Source: TMED27 sp037969235 (lineage in GTDB: Bacteria; Pseudomonadota; Alphaproteobacteria; Micavibrionales; Micavibrionaceae). Taken from it: 12,079 bases of DNA. The stretch spans positions 1-12,079 of the forward strand of contig JBBKXA010000064.1 of the NCBI GenBank assembly GCA_037969235.1, given 5' to 3'. Positions 1 to 6,830 of this stretch are shown here, piece after piece. The first letter of the stretch is position 1; every line of letters begins with the position of its first letter. The notes beneath the pieces are model-generated. The model made no database searches and was not told where the DNA came from. It saw only the letters and a program-made list of their open reading frames with translations. Both the position numbers and the translations under genes were made by a program.

Positions 1-3000
1 ATTGGGCAAGCGTGCGAATTTGATTACTCTGGAACGCAGGCCTGTAAAGCGCTTCGTGAGGAAGGCTACCGCATTATCCTCATAAACTCCAATCCCGCAA
101 CCATTATGACCGACCCCGATATGGCGGACGCCACATATATCGAGCCGATCACCCCCAAAGTCGTGGCAAAAATCCTCGAAAAAGAACGCCCCGATGCGCT
201 ACTTCCCACAATGGGCGGCCAGACCGCGCTTAACACCGCACTCGCGCTTGATGAAAACGGCACTCTGGAACGGCTCGGCATTGAGCTAATCGGAGCAAAA
301 GCCGACGTGATCGACAAGGCAGAAAACCGCGAACGCTTTATCAAATGCATGGAAGAAATCGGCCTTGAATCCCCGAAATCAGATGTCGTACACAACATGG
401 AAGAAGCGCGCGAAGCCCTCAAGCGCCTCGGTCTGCCCTCCATTATCCGTCCTTCTTTCACCATGGGCGGCACAGGCGGCGGCGTTGCTTACAATAAAGA
501 CGAGTTCGAAAAAATCGTCGCAGAAGGCCTAGAAGCCTCCCCCACCAATGAAGTGCTTATTGATGAAAGCTTGCTTGGATGGAAAGAGTACGAAATGGAA
601 GTCGTGCGCGATAAAAACGATAATTGCATCATCATCTGCGCGATTGAAAATATCGACCCGATGGGCGTGCATACGGGCGATTCCATCACCGTCGCCCCCG
701 CGCTGACGTTGACCGACAAAGAATACCAAATTATGCGCAATGCCTCTATCAAAGTCCTGCGCGCCATTGGTGTAGAAACTGGCGGATCGAACGTGCAATT
801 TGGCATGTGCCCCGAAACTGGGCGTATGGTGGTGATTGAGATGAACCCTCGCGTATCACGCTCTTCCGCACTCGCATCCAAAGCCACAGGCTTTCCCATC
901 GCTAAAATTGCCGCCAAACTCGCGGTCGGATACACGCTCGACGAACTCGACAACGACATCACAGGCGGCAAAATCCCCGCAAGTTTCGAACCCACCATTG
1001 ATTACGTCGTCACCAAGATCCCGCGCTTTACCTTCGAAAAATTCAAAGGCGCCGACAATACCCTCACCACAGCTATGAAATCCGTTGGTGAGGCCATGGC
1101 CATTGGCCGCAGCTTCGAAGAAAGCTTTCAAAAAGCACTGCGCAGCCTTGAAACAGGGTTAACGGGGCTAAACCCGCAAGCAGCCCTCCCCGATCACAAC
1201 CTCTCCGCTGATGAACAAGAATCTGTACGCGATAAAATCCTCGCCAACGTTGGCAAGCCAACGCCTGAGCGTATGCTTCATATCGCTGACGCCATTCGCC
1301 ACGGCATTGATTTGGAAAAAATATACAGTCTTTGCAAGGTCGACATGTGGTATCTGGAGCGCTTTGCCAATATCATCAATGCTGAAAATAACATACGCGA
1401 AAACGGATTGCCCACCACACCCGAAAGCTGGATGGCGATCAAAAAGCTTGGTTTTTCCGATGCACAGCTCGCCGATATGCGCGGCGTGAGTGAAGACAGC
1501 GTCCGCAAAGCGCGCCACACCCATAACATCCACCCTGTATATAAACGCGTAGATTCATGCGCCGCCGAAATCCCATCAGGTACGGCTTATATGTATGGCT
1601 GCTATGAAGGCGACGGCATCACCCCCGCTAAATCCGAAATCGAACCTTGCGACAAGGAAAAAATCATCATCCTTGGCGGCGGCCCTAACCGCATTGGCCA
1701 AGGCATCGAATTTGATTATTGCTGTGTGCATGCGGCTTACGCGCTCCGTGAAGCGGGCTACGAGACGATCATGGTCAACTGCAACCCCGAAACCGTTTCC
1801 ACCGACTATGACACGTCTGATCGCCTATATTTCGAGCCATTAACCGAAGAAGACGTCACCGAGCTTATCCGCGCCGAACAACAAAGCGGCAAGCTCAAAG
1901 GCGTTATCGTGCAATTAGGCGGTCAAACCCCGCTGAAACTGGCCAATGCACTTGAACAAGCAGGAATCCCCATCCTCGGCACTTCACCCGATGCGATTGA
2001 TCTGGCCGAAGATCGGGAGCGATTCCAAAAGTTATTGCATGAGCTGAAACTTAAGCAACCCCCCAACGCCCTTGCGAGCTCCGCCGAACAAGCCTTTGAA
2101 GAAGCTGATAAACTTGGCTTTCCGCTCGTGATCCGCCCCTCCTATGTTCTTGGCGGGCAAGGCATGCAAATCGTCCATTCTATGGATCAATTGAGAGAAT
2201 ATATTACACGCGCAGTAAAAGTGTCTGGAAAATCCCCCGTTCTCCTTGATCGCTACCTAAAATCCGCCATTGAAATCGACGTCGATGCATTGTGCGACGG
2301 TAAGGACGTGTATGTGTCGGGAATCATGGAGCATATTGAAGAAGCTGGTATCCATTCAGGCGATAGTGCCTGCGTGTTGCCGCCGCATTCACTGCCCTAT
2401 AAAACAGTTCGTGAAATTGAAAAACAAACCATCAAACTCGCAAAAGCTCTGAATGTTGTCGGCCTGATGAATGTTCAATACGCAACGAAGCGTAACGAAA
2501 ACACTGGCGAGCTGGATATCTATATTATCGAAGTAAACCCACGCGCCAGCCGCACTGTGCCCTTCGTCGCCAAAGCCACAGGCGTACCTGTCGCAAAAAT
2601 AGCTGCGCGCCTCATGGCTGGTGAAAAACTCAAAGATTTTAAAAGCCAGCTCACAGGCATGTCGCCCGACCATAGCGCCGTCAAGGCGCCCGTATTCCCA
2701 TTTAATCGCTTCCCTGGCGTAGAACCGCTCCTCGGACCAGAGATGAAATCGACAGGCGAAGTGATGGGTATTGACACCAACCTCGCCCACGCCATCGCTA
2801 AATCACAACTCGCGGCGGGAACATTATTGCCAAAATCAGGTAAAGTCTTCCTCTCCGTTAAAAACGATGACAAAGAAGACCTTTTGCCGATTGCTAAAAA
2901 TTTACAAAATATGGGTTTTGAATTAATCGCGACAGGCGGCACCGCCAGATTCCTTAATGAAAACAAAGTTGAAGCAACGCGAATCAATAAAGTGCTCGAA

Positions 3001-3264
3001 GGGCAGCCGCATATCCTTGATGCCATTATTAACGGTGAAATAGCATTGATGATCAACACAACCAACAAAAGCGCCCAAGCTGTCACCGACTCCAATAATA
3101 TCCGTCGCATGGCCATGATGAACAAAATCCCCTACTACACATTGCTCACCGCCGCTAGCGCCGCCACCCAAGCCATCCGCGCGGTAAAAGCAAAAGATAT
3201 TGATGTGCGCGCCCTACAGGAATATTTCCCGCAAAATATGGCAAAGAAAAAAGATGCTGCTTAA
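1..3264 (+). CDS. carB: Carbamoyl-phosphate synthase large subunit (5' partial)
   Basis: This subunit makes carbamoyl phosphate from bicarbonate, two ATP and ammonia supplied by the CarA glutaminase subunit, feeding pyrimidine and arginine synthesis in the cytosol. The frame is open from base 1 and begins IGQACEFDYSG, which aligns near residue 22 of E. coli CarB, so about 20 codons lie outside the window; the ATG at 106 is internal. Both homologous halves are visible. The first ATP-grasp half runs to about codon 400 and is followed by the oligomerisation region. The second half starts near codon 555 with GGGPNRIGQGIEFDY. The C-terminal MGS-like allosteric domain starts near codon 946 (SGKVFLSV, ATGGTA, INTT). 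At about 1107 residues in full it is slightly longer than E. coli CarB (1073). Stop is TAA at 3262. No terminator is visible before the next promoter. Identification is essentially certain. Confidence 0.98.
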   Translation: MGQACEFDYSGTQACKALREEGYRIILINSNPATIMTDPDMADATYIEPITPKVVAKILEKERPDALLPTMGGQTALNTALALDENGTLERLGIELIGAKADVIDKAENRERFIKCMEEIGLESPKSDVVHNMEEAREALKRLGLPSIIRPSFTMGGTGGGVAYNKDEFEKIVAEGLEASPTNEVLIDESLLGWKEYEMEVVRDKNDNCIIICAIENIDPMGVHTGDSITVAPALTLTDKEYQIMRNASIKVLRAIGVETGGSNVQFGMCPETGRMVVIEMNPRVSRSSALASKATGFPIAKIAAKLAVGYTLDELDNDITGGKIPASFEPTIDYVVTKIPRFTFEKFKGADNTLTTAMKSVGEAMAIGRSFEESFQKALRSLETGLTGLNPQAALPDHNLSADEQESVRDKILANVGKPTPERMLHIADAIRHGIDLEKIYSLCKVDMWYLERFANIINAENNIRENGLPTTPESWMAIKKLGFSDAQLADMRGVSEDSVRKARHTHNIHPVYKRVDSCAAEIPSGTAYMYGCYEGDGITPAKSEIEPCDKEKIIILGGGPNRIGQGIEFDYCCVHAAYALREAGYETIMVNCNPETVSTDYDTSDRLYFEPLTEEDVTELIRAEQQSGKLKGVIVQLGGQTPLKLANALEQAGIPILGTSPDAIDLAEDRERFQKLLHELKLKQPPNALASSAEQAFEEADKLGFPLVIRPSYVLGGQGMQIVHSMDQLREYITRAVKVSGKSPVLLDRYLKSAIEIDVDALCDGKDVYVSGIMEHIEEAGIHSGDSACVLPPHSLPYKTVREIEKQTIKLAKALNVVGLMNVQYATKRNENTGELDIYIIEVNPRASRTVPFVAKATGVPVAKIAARLMAGEKLKDFKSQLTGMSPDHSAVKAPVFPFNRFPGVEPLLGPEMKSTGEVMGIDTNLAHAIAKSQLAAGTLLPKSGKVFLSVKNDDKEDLLPIAKNLQNMGFELIATGGTARFLNENKVEATRINKVLEGQPHILDAIINGEIALMINTTNKSAQAVTDSNNIRRMAMMNKIPYYTLLTAASAATQAIRAVKAKDIDVRALQEYFPQNMAKKKDAA

Positions 3265-3277
3265 ATCAAAAATATCT

Positions 3278-3302
3278 GGAACATTTCGCATTAATATGCG
3301 TT
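3278..3302 (+). promoter_or_regulatory. EcfG-type (general stress sigma factor) promoter
   Basis: GGAAC at 3278-3282 and CGTT at 3299-3302 are separated by exactly 16 bases. This matches the GGAAC-N16/17-CGTT consensus known for EcfG/SigT sigma factors of the alphaproteobacterial general stress response. Transcription would start near 3309, about 35 nt before the EF-hand gene start. The spacer contains a perfect CGCAT-TAAT-ATGCG inverted repeat (3287-3300). The match is seen in the sequence; use by EcfG is inferred. Confidence 0.6.
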
Positions 3303-3327
3303 AGATACTCCATACAATGACAACAAG

Positions 3328-3333
3328 AAGGAG
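3328..3333 (+). promoter_or_regulatory. Ribosome binding site fixing the EF-hand gene start
   Basis: AAGGAG lies 10 nt before the ATG at 3344. It is inside the reading frame that would begin at the upstream in-frame ATG at 3317, which has no comparable site. The encoded signal peptide also begins naturally at 3344, so that start is preferred. Confidence 0.8.
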
Positions 3334-3343
3334 ATTGTATACA

Positions 3344-3727
3344 ATGAAAACTTTAAAAACACTAACTGCACTAGCAACTGTTATCACACTTGGCTTAGGC
3401 GTGTCTGTTGCACAGGCTGACATCTTAAATAAAACGACTGACCAATTAGGCGTAACTGCTGAAACTGGCGTTTCCGCTGATGTTGATGTTGACGTTACAA
3501 CTGATGCTGAACCTACACTTCCATTCGCATCTATCGATGAAAATGCCGATGGTGTTGTTTCACAGGCAGAATTTGATAATGCTGGTCAAACAGCTGTTGA
3601 AGCGGATGCCTTCGCTAAACTAGACGTGGACAGCAATGGTTCTTTGGATGAATCAGAGTTTGAAAAATTGGCCTCATTGCAAACTGAAGTTGAAACAGAA
3701 ACAAAGACAGAAGCGAAAACATACTAA
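3344..3727 (+). CDS. Secreted EF-hand calcium-binding protein
   Basis: The 127-residue product begins with a Sec signal peptide (MKTLKT, a hydrophobic core, then A-Q-A at 23-25), with predicted cleavage after Ala25, so it should act in the periplasm or outside the cell. Two canonical 12-residue EF-hand loops form a pair: D65-E-N-A-D-G-V-V-S-Q-A-E76 and D94-V-D-S-N-G-S-L-D-E-S-E105. All calcium-ligand positions (1, 3, 5, 9, 12) and the conserved Gly6 are present. Before the pair is an acidic V/D/T-rich stretch (about 43-57), and after it a low-complexity T/E/K tail (112-126). Codons are strongly T-ending (GTT, GCT, ACT, GAT), unlike the C-ending usage of carB, which suggests high expression or a different origin. 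It appears monocistronic, with its own EcfG-type promoter and terminator. Calcium binding is a confident inference; the physiological role is unknown. Confidence 0.88.
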   Translation: MKTLKTLTALATVITLGLGVSVAQADILNKTTDQLGVTAETGVSADVDVDVTTDAEPTLPFASIDENADGVVSQAEFDNAGQTAVEADAFAKLDVDSNGSLDESEFEKLASLQTEVETETKTEAKTY

Positions 3728-3744
3728 TCTTTTCGCTATAAATC

Positions 3745-3774
3745 AAAAGGTCGGGTTCACACTCGGCCTTTTTT
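3745..3774 (+). terminator. Rho-independent terminator after the EF-hand gene
   Basis: AAAAGGTCG (3745-3753) pairs with CGGCCTTTT (3764-3772) around a loop of about 10 nt, with one G-U wobble, and runs into TTTTTT (3769-3774). It lies 18 nt after the stop codon, so it closes a one-gene transcript. Confidence 0.85.
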
Positions 3775-3775
3775 G

Positions 3776-3804
3776 TTGACATAGCGCACAATATTTTCTA
3801 TAAA
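3776..3804 (+). promoter_or_regulatory. Near-consensus sigma70 promoter
   Basis: TTGACA (3776-3781, 6/6) and TATAAA (3799-3804, 5/6) are separated by 17 bases. The -35 box begins two bases after the T-run of the preceding terminator. The predicted start near 3811 leaves a leader of about 43 nt before the ATG at 3854. This is the strongest sigma70-like match in the window. Confidence 0.8.
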
Positions 3805-3853
3805 TATCCTAACCTAAAAGCACTTGCCAATAGAATTACTTAATGGAATTAAT

Positions 3854-4189
3854 ATGACCACAGAAAACAACACACAGAGACAACCGCCCTTATCAAAACG
3901 CTTAAGCGAAGATGAAATCCCCGATTACATCCGCCCCCACCTCACTGGATATTCAATAAAAACTGCGAACGGTGCGTGTAATGTGAGATTGGACTTTAAC
4001 AAGACAAATGATGCTTTAGATTTAAAACGCGCCATCATAATGGCATCGAATTTTGAAGATCTGACTTTAATAAATAATTTTAACACCCTTAGCATCACAG
4101 CATCATTAGCTACAGTTAAGGACTATTTAAATTTTTTAAATTCAAAATATACAATAGAAGGATTAGAGGTTTTGAAAAAGGCTTTTTAG
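3854..4189 (+). CDS. Unrecognised small protein (111 aa)
   Basis: I do not recognise this protein. The frame is open from a TTG at 3824, but ATG 3854 is preferred because it is a standard start about 43 nt after the predicted transcription start. The upstream Shine-Dalgarno match is poor (TGGA at 3843-3846). The product is soluble, with no signal peptide or membrane segment. Its N-terminus is polar and probably disordered (about 1-20, N/T/Q/P-rich). The rest reads as an alternating alpha/beta domain with basic and hydrophobic residues (LKRAIIMASNF, TVKDYLNFLN) and ends in LKKAF. Base composition is AT-rich compared with carB and greA, as in the neighbouring EF-hand gene. It has its own strong promoter; no terminator is seen before the greA promoter other than the hairpin at 4270. 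The coding call rests on frame length, promoter and position. Confidence 0.65.
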   Translation: MTTENNTQRQPPLSKRLSEDEIPDYIRPHLTGYSIKTANGACNVRLDFNKTNDALDLKRAIIMASNFEDLTLINNFNTLSITASLATVKDYLNFLNSKYTIEGLEVLKKAF

Positions 4190-4229
4190 GTTTCGCATAA
4201 TTAAGCCACCAGGTGTTTTAACATTTCAT

Positions 4230-4259
4230 TTGACCTGAGCACGAAATCAACTTTATACT
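4230..4259 (+). promoter_or_regulatory. sigma70-like promoter of greA
   Basis: TTGACC (4230-4235, 5/6) and TATACT (4254-4259, 5/6) have an 18-base spacer. Start is predicted near 4266, only a few bases before the terminator-like hairpin at 4270. An imperfectly placed inverted repeat, CAGGT (4210-4214) and ACCTG (4233-4237), overlaps the -35 box and could be an operator. Confidence 0.65.
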
Positions 4260-4269
4260 ACTCACTATT

Positions 4270-4297
4270 CCCGCCACTTTTTGGCGGGTTTATTTTT
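4270..4297 (+). terminator. Intrinsic terminator inside the greA leader
   Basis: CCCGCCA (4270-4276) and TGGCGGG (4282-4288) form a perfect 7-bp stem around CTTTT and are followed by TTTATTTTT (4289-4297). It lies between the predicted greA promoter and the greA start codon, so it could either end upstream transcription or attenuate greA. The E. coli greA leader is also known to contain an early terminator, which yields the GraL short RNAs. Confidence 0.8.
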
Positions 4298-4300
4298 GAT

Positions 4301-4306
4301 AAAGGA
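4301..4306 (+). promoter_or_regulatory. Ribosome binding site of greA
   Basis: AAAGGA lies 10 nt before ATG 4317. It supports this start over the in-frame TTG at 4281, which sits inside the terminator hairpin and would add 12 residues absent from GreA proteins. Confidence 0.75.
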
Positions 4307-4316
4307 CATAAAAAAG

Positions 4317-4790
4317 ATGGAACAAATTCCAGTCACCAAAAACGGCCACATAAAGCTCGAAGCCGAATATAAAGATTTAAAATCCGTGCGCCGTCCCGCC
4401 GTTATCGCTGCAATTTCCGAAGCGCGTGAGCATGGTGATCTGTCTGAAAACGCGGAATACCACGCCGCCAAAGAACAACAAAGCTTCATCGAAGGCCGCA
4501 TTCAAGAATTAGAAGCCGTCCTGGGCCGCGCAAAAATTATTGATCCATCCAAACTATCTGGCACCACCATTAAATTCGGCGCCACTGTCGTCATCGTTGA
4601 TGAAGAAACGGACGAAGAATCCACGTATCAAATCGTAGGCGATTATGATTCCGACATGGATAACGGCAAAATTTCAATATCCGCCCCCATCGCGCGCGCT
4701 CTTATCGGCAAATCAGAAGGCGACAGCATAAAAGTCCGCACCCCAAAAGGGACCCGCGAATACGAAGTTTTAAATGTGAAATATATATAA
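4317..4790 (+). CDS. greA: Transcription elongation factor GreA
   Basis: GreA enters the secondary channel of RNA polymerase and stimulates cleavage of backtracked RNA, rescuing arrested complexes. The product is 157 residues, the normal length for the family (E. coli 158). The N-terminal coiled-coil domain (about 1-75) carries the diagnostic tip motif EHGDLSENAEYHAAKEQQ, with the acidic residues D41 and E44 that place magnesium in the polymerase active site. The C-terminal FKBP-like domain (about 80-157) has the usual SPIGRALIGK-like motif (SAPIARALIGK) and ends EYEVLNVKYI. The gene lies 5 bases from a converging gene on the other strand with only a weak 5-bp hairpin between them. carB next to greA is a common alphaproteobacterial arrangement; here two small genes lie between them. 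Confidence 0.97.
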   Translation: MEQIPVTKNGHIKLEAEYKDLKSVRRPAVIAAISEAREHGDLSENAEYHAAKEQQSFIEGRIQELEAVLGRAKIIDPSKLSGTTIKFGATVVIVDEETDEESTYQIVGDYDSDMDNGKISISAPIARALIGKSEGDSIKVRTPKGTREYEVLNVKYI

Positions 4791-4795
4791 AGCGC

Positions 4796-5272
4796 TTAAG
4801 CTTTTTTCTGAAACTTATCCATTAGCGCCTTGATCGATTCAATCAAAGCATCTTTGGTCACGGCCAATTTTTCCTGCCACAAGGTATAACCAGCATAAAG
4901 CAAGAACGCTTCAACAACGCTTAGCGCAACCATCAGCAAAGTGCCTATTACACCCAATGTTCCAAAGATTAAACCAAAAAAAGTGTTGGCAAGCAGGCAG
5001 GCAATAAAAAACAATACTAAGAACAAAAAATGCGTATTCTCCATATCGCTAAAATCATCGCGAAACCCCAGCATAGCCGCCGCGCTCAAACCAACACCAA
5101 CAAGACCGATAAACCCAAAAAGTGGCCGTACAGGCATAGCAATACCAACGAGATCAAGCAAATTAGAAAGCACCCAATACCCGACTGCGACCAAAACCAG
5201 CATATAACAAATTTTCAGATACTTGCTTTTTTCAATACCCAGTATTTTATCAGTAGGCGTAACGTCATTCAT
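4796..5272 (-). CDS. Four-helix inner-membrane protein, unrecognised
   Basis: The 158-residue product has about four hydrophobic segments: roughly 20-46, 50-71, 82-104 and 105-128. A charged N-terminal tail (MNDVTPTDKILGIEKSK) and a lysine-rich amphipathic C-terminal helix (about 133-157) are both likely cytoplasmic, predicting an inner-membrane protein with both ends inside. A short acidic loop (RDDFSDMEN, about 72-80) separates the helix pairs. No catalytic or transport motif is visible and I cannot assign a family. The start is well supported: AGGAG (minus strand, 5279-5283) lies 6 nt before the ATG at 5270-5272. It follows the Lrp/AsnC-type gene on the same strand after a 69-bp gap. Confidence 0.8.
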   Translation of the reverse strand: MNDVTPTDKILGIEKSKYLKICYMLVLVAVGYWVLSNLLDLVGIAMPVRPLFGFIGLVGVGLSAAAMLGFRDDFSDMENTHFLFLVLFFIACLLANTFFGLIFGTLGVIGTLLMVALSVVEAFLLYAGYTLWQEKLAVTKDALIESIKALMDKFQKKA

Positions 5273-5293
5273 AACCAGCTCCTAATATAAGCA

Positions 5294-5323
5294 ATTGTAA
5301 TCTTTATTAAATATGCCACACAA
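5294..5323 (-). promoter_or_regulatory. Possible promoter of the membrane protein gene
   Basis: On the minus strand TACAAT (5294-5299, 5/6 to the -10 consensus) is preceded 18 bases upstream by a weak TTGTGT (5318-5323, 3/6). Start would be near 5287, just before the ribosome binding site. The -35 box is poor, so this is tentative. Confidence 0.3.
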
Positions 5324-5341
5324 CAGGCTAAACATAAAGCA

Positions 5342-5815
5342 CTACATTTCAATCGGGACGCCTGTGCGATCCTTAATGCTGCGTATTCCAAGCGATGATT
5401 TCACGGAAATAATATTTGGTGCGGACGTCAGTTCCCGCGATAAAAAAGTCTGATAACTATCCCAATCTTTGGCAACAATTTTTAAAATAAAATCTACCTC
5501 GCCCGCCAACATATGACATTCCCGAACCACATCCAGTTCCGCCATATGCGCCTCAAACTCAGCCAAATCCTTTTCCGCTTGTGAACTTAACTTCACCATT
5601 GCAAAAACTGTCACCCCATACCCCAGTACCGCAGGGTTTATTTTCGCATGATAACTCTTGATATAACCCGCCGCCTCCAATGCCCTAACACGCCGCAAAC
5701 AGGGGGGTGCAGAAATTCCGACTTCCGCCGCTAAATCGACGTTAGAAATCCTTCCATTTTCTTGTAATCTGTGTAAAATCTTTTTATCAATCTGATCCAG
5801 TTTCTTATGAGCCAT
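5342..5815 (-). CDS. Lrp/AsnC-family transcriptional regulator
   Basis: This is a small DNA-binding regulator of the feast/famine family, which senses amino acids and usually forms dimers to octamers. The product is 157 residues, typical for the family. Residues 5-60 form the AsnC-type winged helix-turn-helix (LDQIDKKILHRLQENGRIS, then DLAAEVGISAPPCLRRVRALEAAGYI). Residues about 66-145 form the RAM ligand/oligomerisation domain, including HMLAGEVDFILKIVAKD (101-117), where the Gly-containing segment usually contacts the effector. The start ATG (5813-5815) is preceded by AGGA (5825-5828) at 9 nt. It diverges from the ELM1-family/trxB operon across a 76-bp AT-rich gap with repeated motifs, as expected for autoregulation plus control of the neighbour. 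The effector and wider targets cannot be read from sequence. Confidence 0.93.
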   Translation of the reverse strand: MAHKKLDQIDKKILHRLQENGRISNVDLAAEVGISAPPCLRRVRALEAAGYIKSYHAKINPAVLGYGVTVFAMVKLSSQAEKDLAEFEAHMAELDVVRECHMLAGEVDFILKIVAKDWDSYQTFLSRELTSAPNIISVKSSLGIRSIKDRTGVPIEM

Positions 5816-5891
5816 ACAACATTTTCCTAAACTAATATTTCAAAATATGATCTAATATTGATATAAAGTTACAGCCAAAGAAGCAAGTAAA
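5816..5891 (+). promoter_or_regulatory. Divergent regulatory region with AT-rich repeats
   Basis: This 76-bp gap separates the Lrp/AsnC gene (minus) from the ELM1-family gene (plus). It contains a perfect inverted repeat ATATTT-CA-AAATAT (5835-5848) and a direct repeat CTAATATT at 5832-5839 and 5852-5859, offset by 20 bp (about two helical turns). TATAAA (5862-5867) could be the -10 box for the plus-strand operon, with a poor TTCAAA -35 (5839-5844) inside the palindrome. Binding by the adjacent regulator is inferred. Confidence 0.5.
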
Positions 5892-6830
5892 ATGCACGAT
5901 TTCACAAAAATAAATTGCTGGGTTGTCACCGAAGGTATCGCAGGCACCGAAAATCAATGTATAGGCGTAGCCGAAGCGCTTGGCGTTAAGCCCGAAATAA
6001 AGCGCATACAACTCAAACAACCGTGGAAAATGCTCTCTCCCTATCTCGGCGCAGAACGCGCGAGCACCTTCAACCCCGCATTAACAGCGCCATGGCCAGA
6101 CTTACTCATTGCCTCTGGGCGCAAAAGCATCGGCGCATCGCGCTATATCAAACGCATGAGCAACGGCAAAACCTTTACGGTACAAATCCAAGACCCCAGA
6201 GTAAGCACAGATCAATTTGATTTAGTCGCCGTACCCGCCCACGACCCTACACGCGGCGAAAACGTCATTGTCACGACCGCCGCCCCCAACCGCATAACCC
6301 AAGACCGCCTTGAGGTCGCATGGCATAAATTCCCGAAATTTCAAAGCTTCAAGCCTCCCCGCGTAGCCGTCCTCATTGGCGGCAACAGCAAAGCTTACAA
6401 AATGACACCCGAAATCACGCAAGACTTGGCTAATAAATTACAAAAATTATACGCCAGCCTTATGATCACCACATCACGGCGCACTGGCGTCGAAAACACA
6501 GAAATTTTACGCAAAGCCCTCGGCGATAAACATTATTTTTGGAACGGCAAGGACAAAAACCCCTATTTCGGTATGCTCGCCGCCGCTGATATCATCATGG
6601 TCACCGCCGACAGCGCCTCCATGCTCTCCGAAGCCTGCACAACGGGCAAGCCCGTTTACATGATTCCTCTGGATGGCGGACACGAACGTATTGACAAACT
6701 GCACGAAAACCTTAGACAATCACGGGCATTAAGAAATTTTAACGGTAAATTGATGAGCTGGGAATACGAACCGCTCAACGATGCCCAAATCGTCGCAGAC
6801 GAAATACGAAAGCGCATGGATTATGAGTAA
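5892..6830 (+). CDS. Mitochondrial fission ELM1-family protein
   Basis: The 312-residue product matches the Mito_fiss_Elm1 family, named for plant ELM1 but widespread in Alphaproteobacteria, where its role is unclear. Family signatures visible are WVVTEGIAGTENQCIGVAEALG at 10-31, the ASGRKS segment (74-79), QDPR (100-103), IGGNSKAY (162-169), TSRRTG (194-199) and TADSASMLSEACTTGKPVYM at 238-257. The last segment resembles the nucleotide-sugar-binding end of GT-B glycosyltransferases, so a glycosyltransferase-like fold is plausible. There is no signal peptide or clear membrane helix. ATG 5892 is chosen because the conserved start follows at once; the upstream site (AAGAAG) is weak. Its stop overlaps the trxB start, implying co-translation. 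No reaction can be assigned. Confidence 0.88.
   Translation: MHDFTKINCWVVTEGIAGTENQCIGVAEALGVKPEIKRIQLKQPWKMLSPYLGAERASTFNPALTAPWPDLLIASGRKSIGASRYIKRMSNGKTFTVQIQDPRVSTDQFDLVAVPAHDPTRGENVIVTTAAPNRITQDRLEVAWHKFPKFQSFKPPRVAVLIGGNSKAYKMTPEITQDLANKLQKLYASLMITTSRRTGVENTEILRKALGDKHYFWNGKDKNPYFGMLAAADIIMVTADSASMLSEACTTGKPVYMIPLDGGHERIDKLHENLRQSRALRNFNGKLMSWEYEPLNDAQIVADEIRKRMDYE

Noticed and set aside
66..3171. Long reading frames on the minus strand of carB
   Set aside because: They are shadows of the certain carB frame, with no ribosome binding sites or recognisable protein features.
3287..3300. CGCAT-TAAT-ATGCG hairpin as the carB terminator
   Set aside because: The stem is only 5 bp with no T-run; it lies in the promoter spacer and is better explained as an operator or chance.
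3824..3853. TTG start for the 111-residue protein
   Set aside because: It would lie about 13 nt from the predicted transcription start with no ribosome binding site; ATG 3854 is simpler.
4789..4807. Bidirectional terminator between greA and the converging membrane protein gene
   Set aside because: The stem AAAGC/GCTTT is only 5 bp and mostly within the stop regions; too weak to call.
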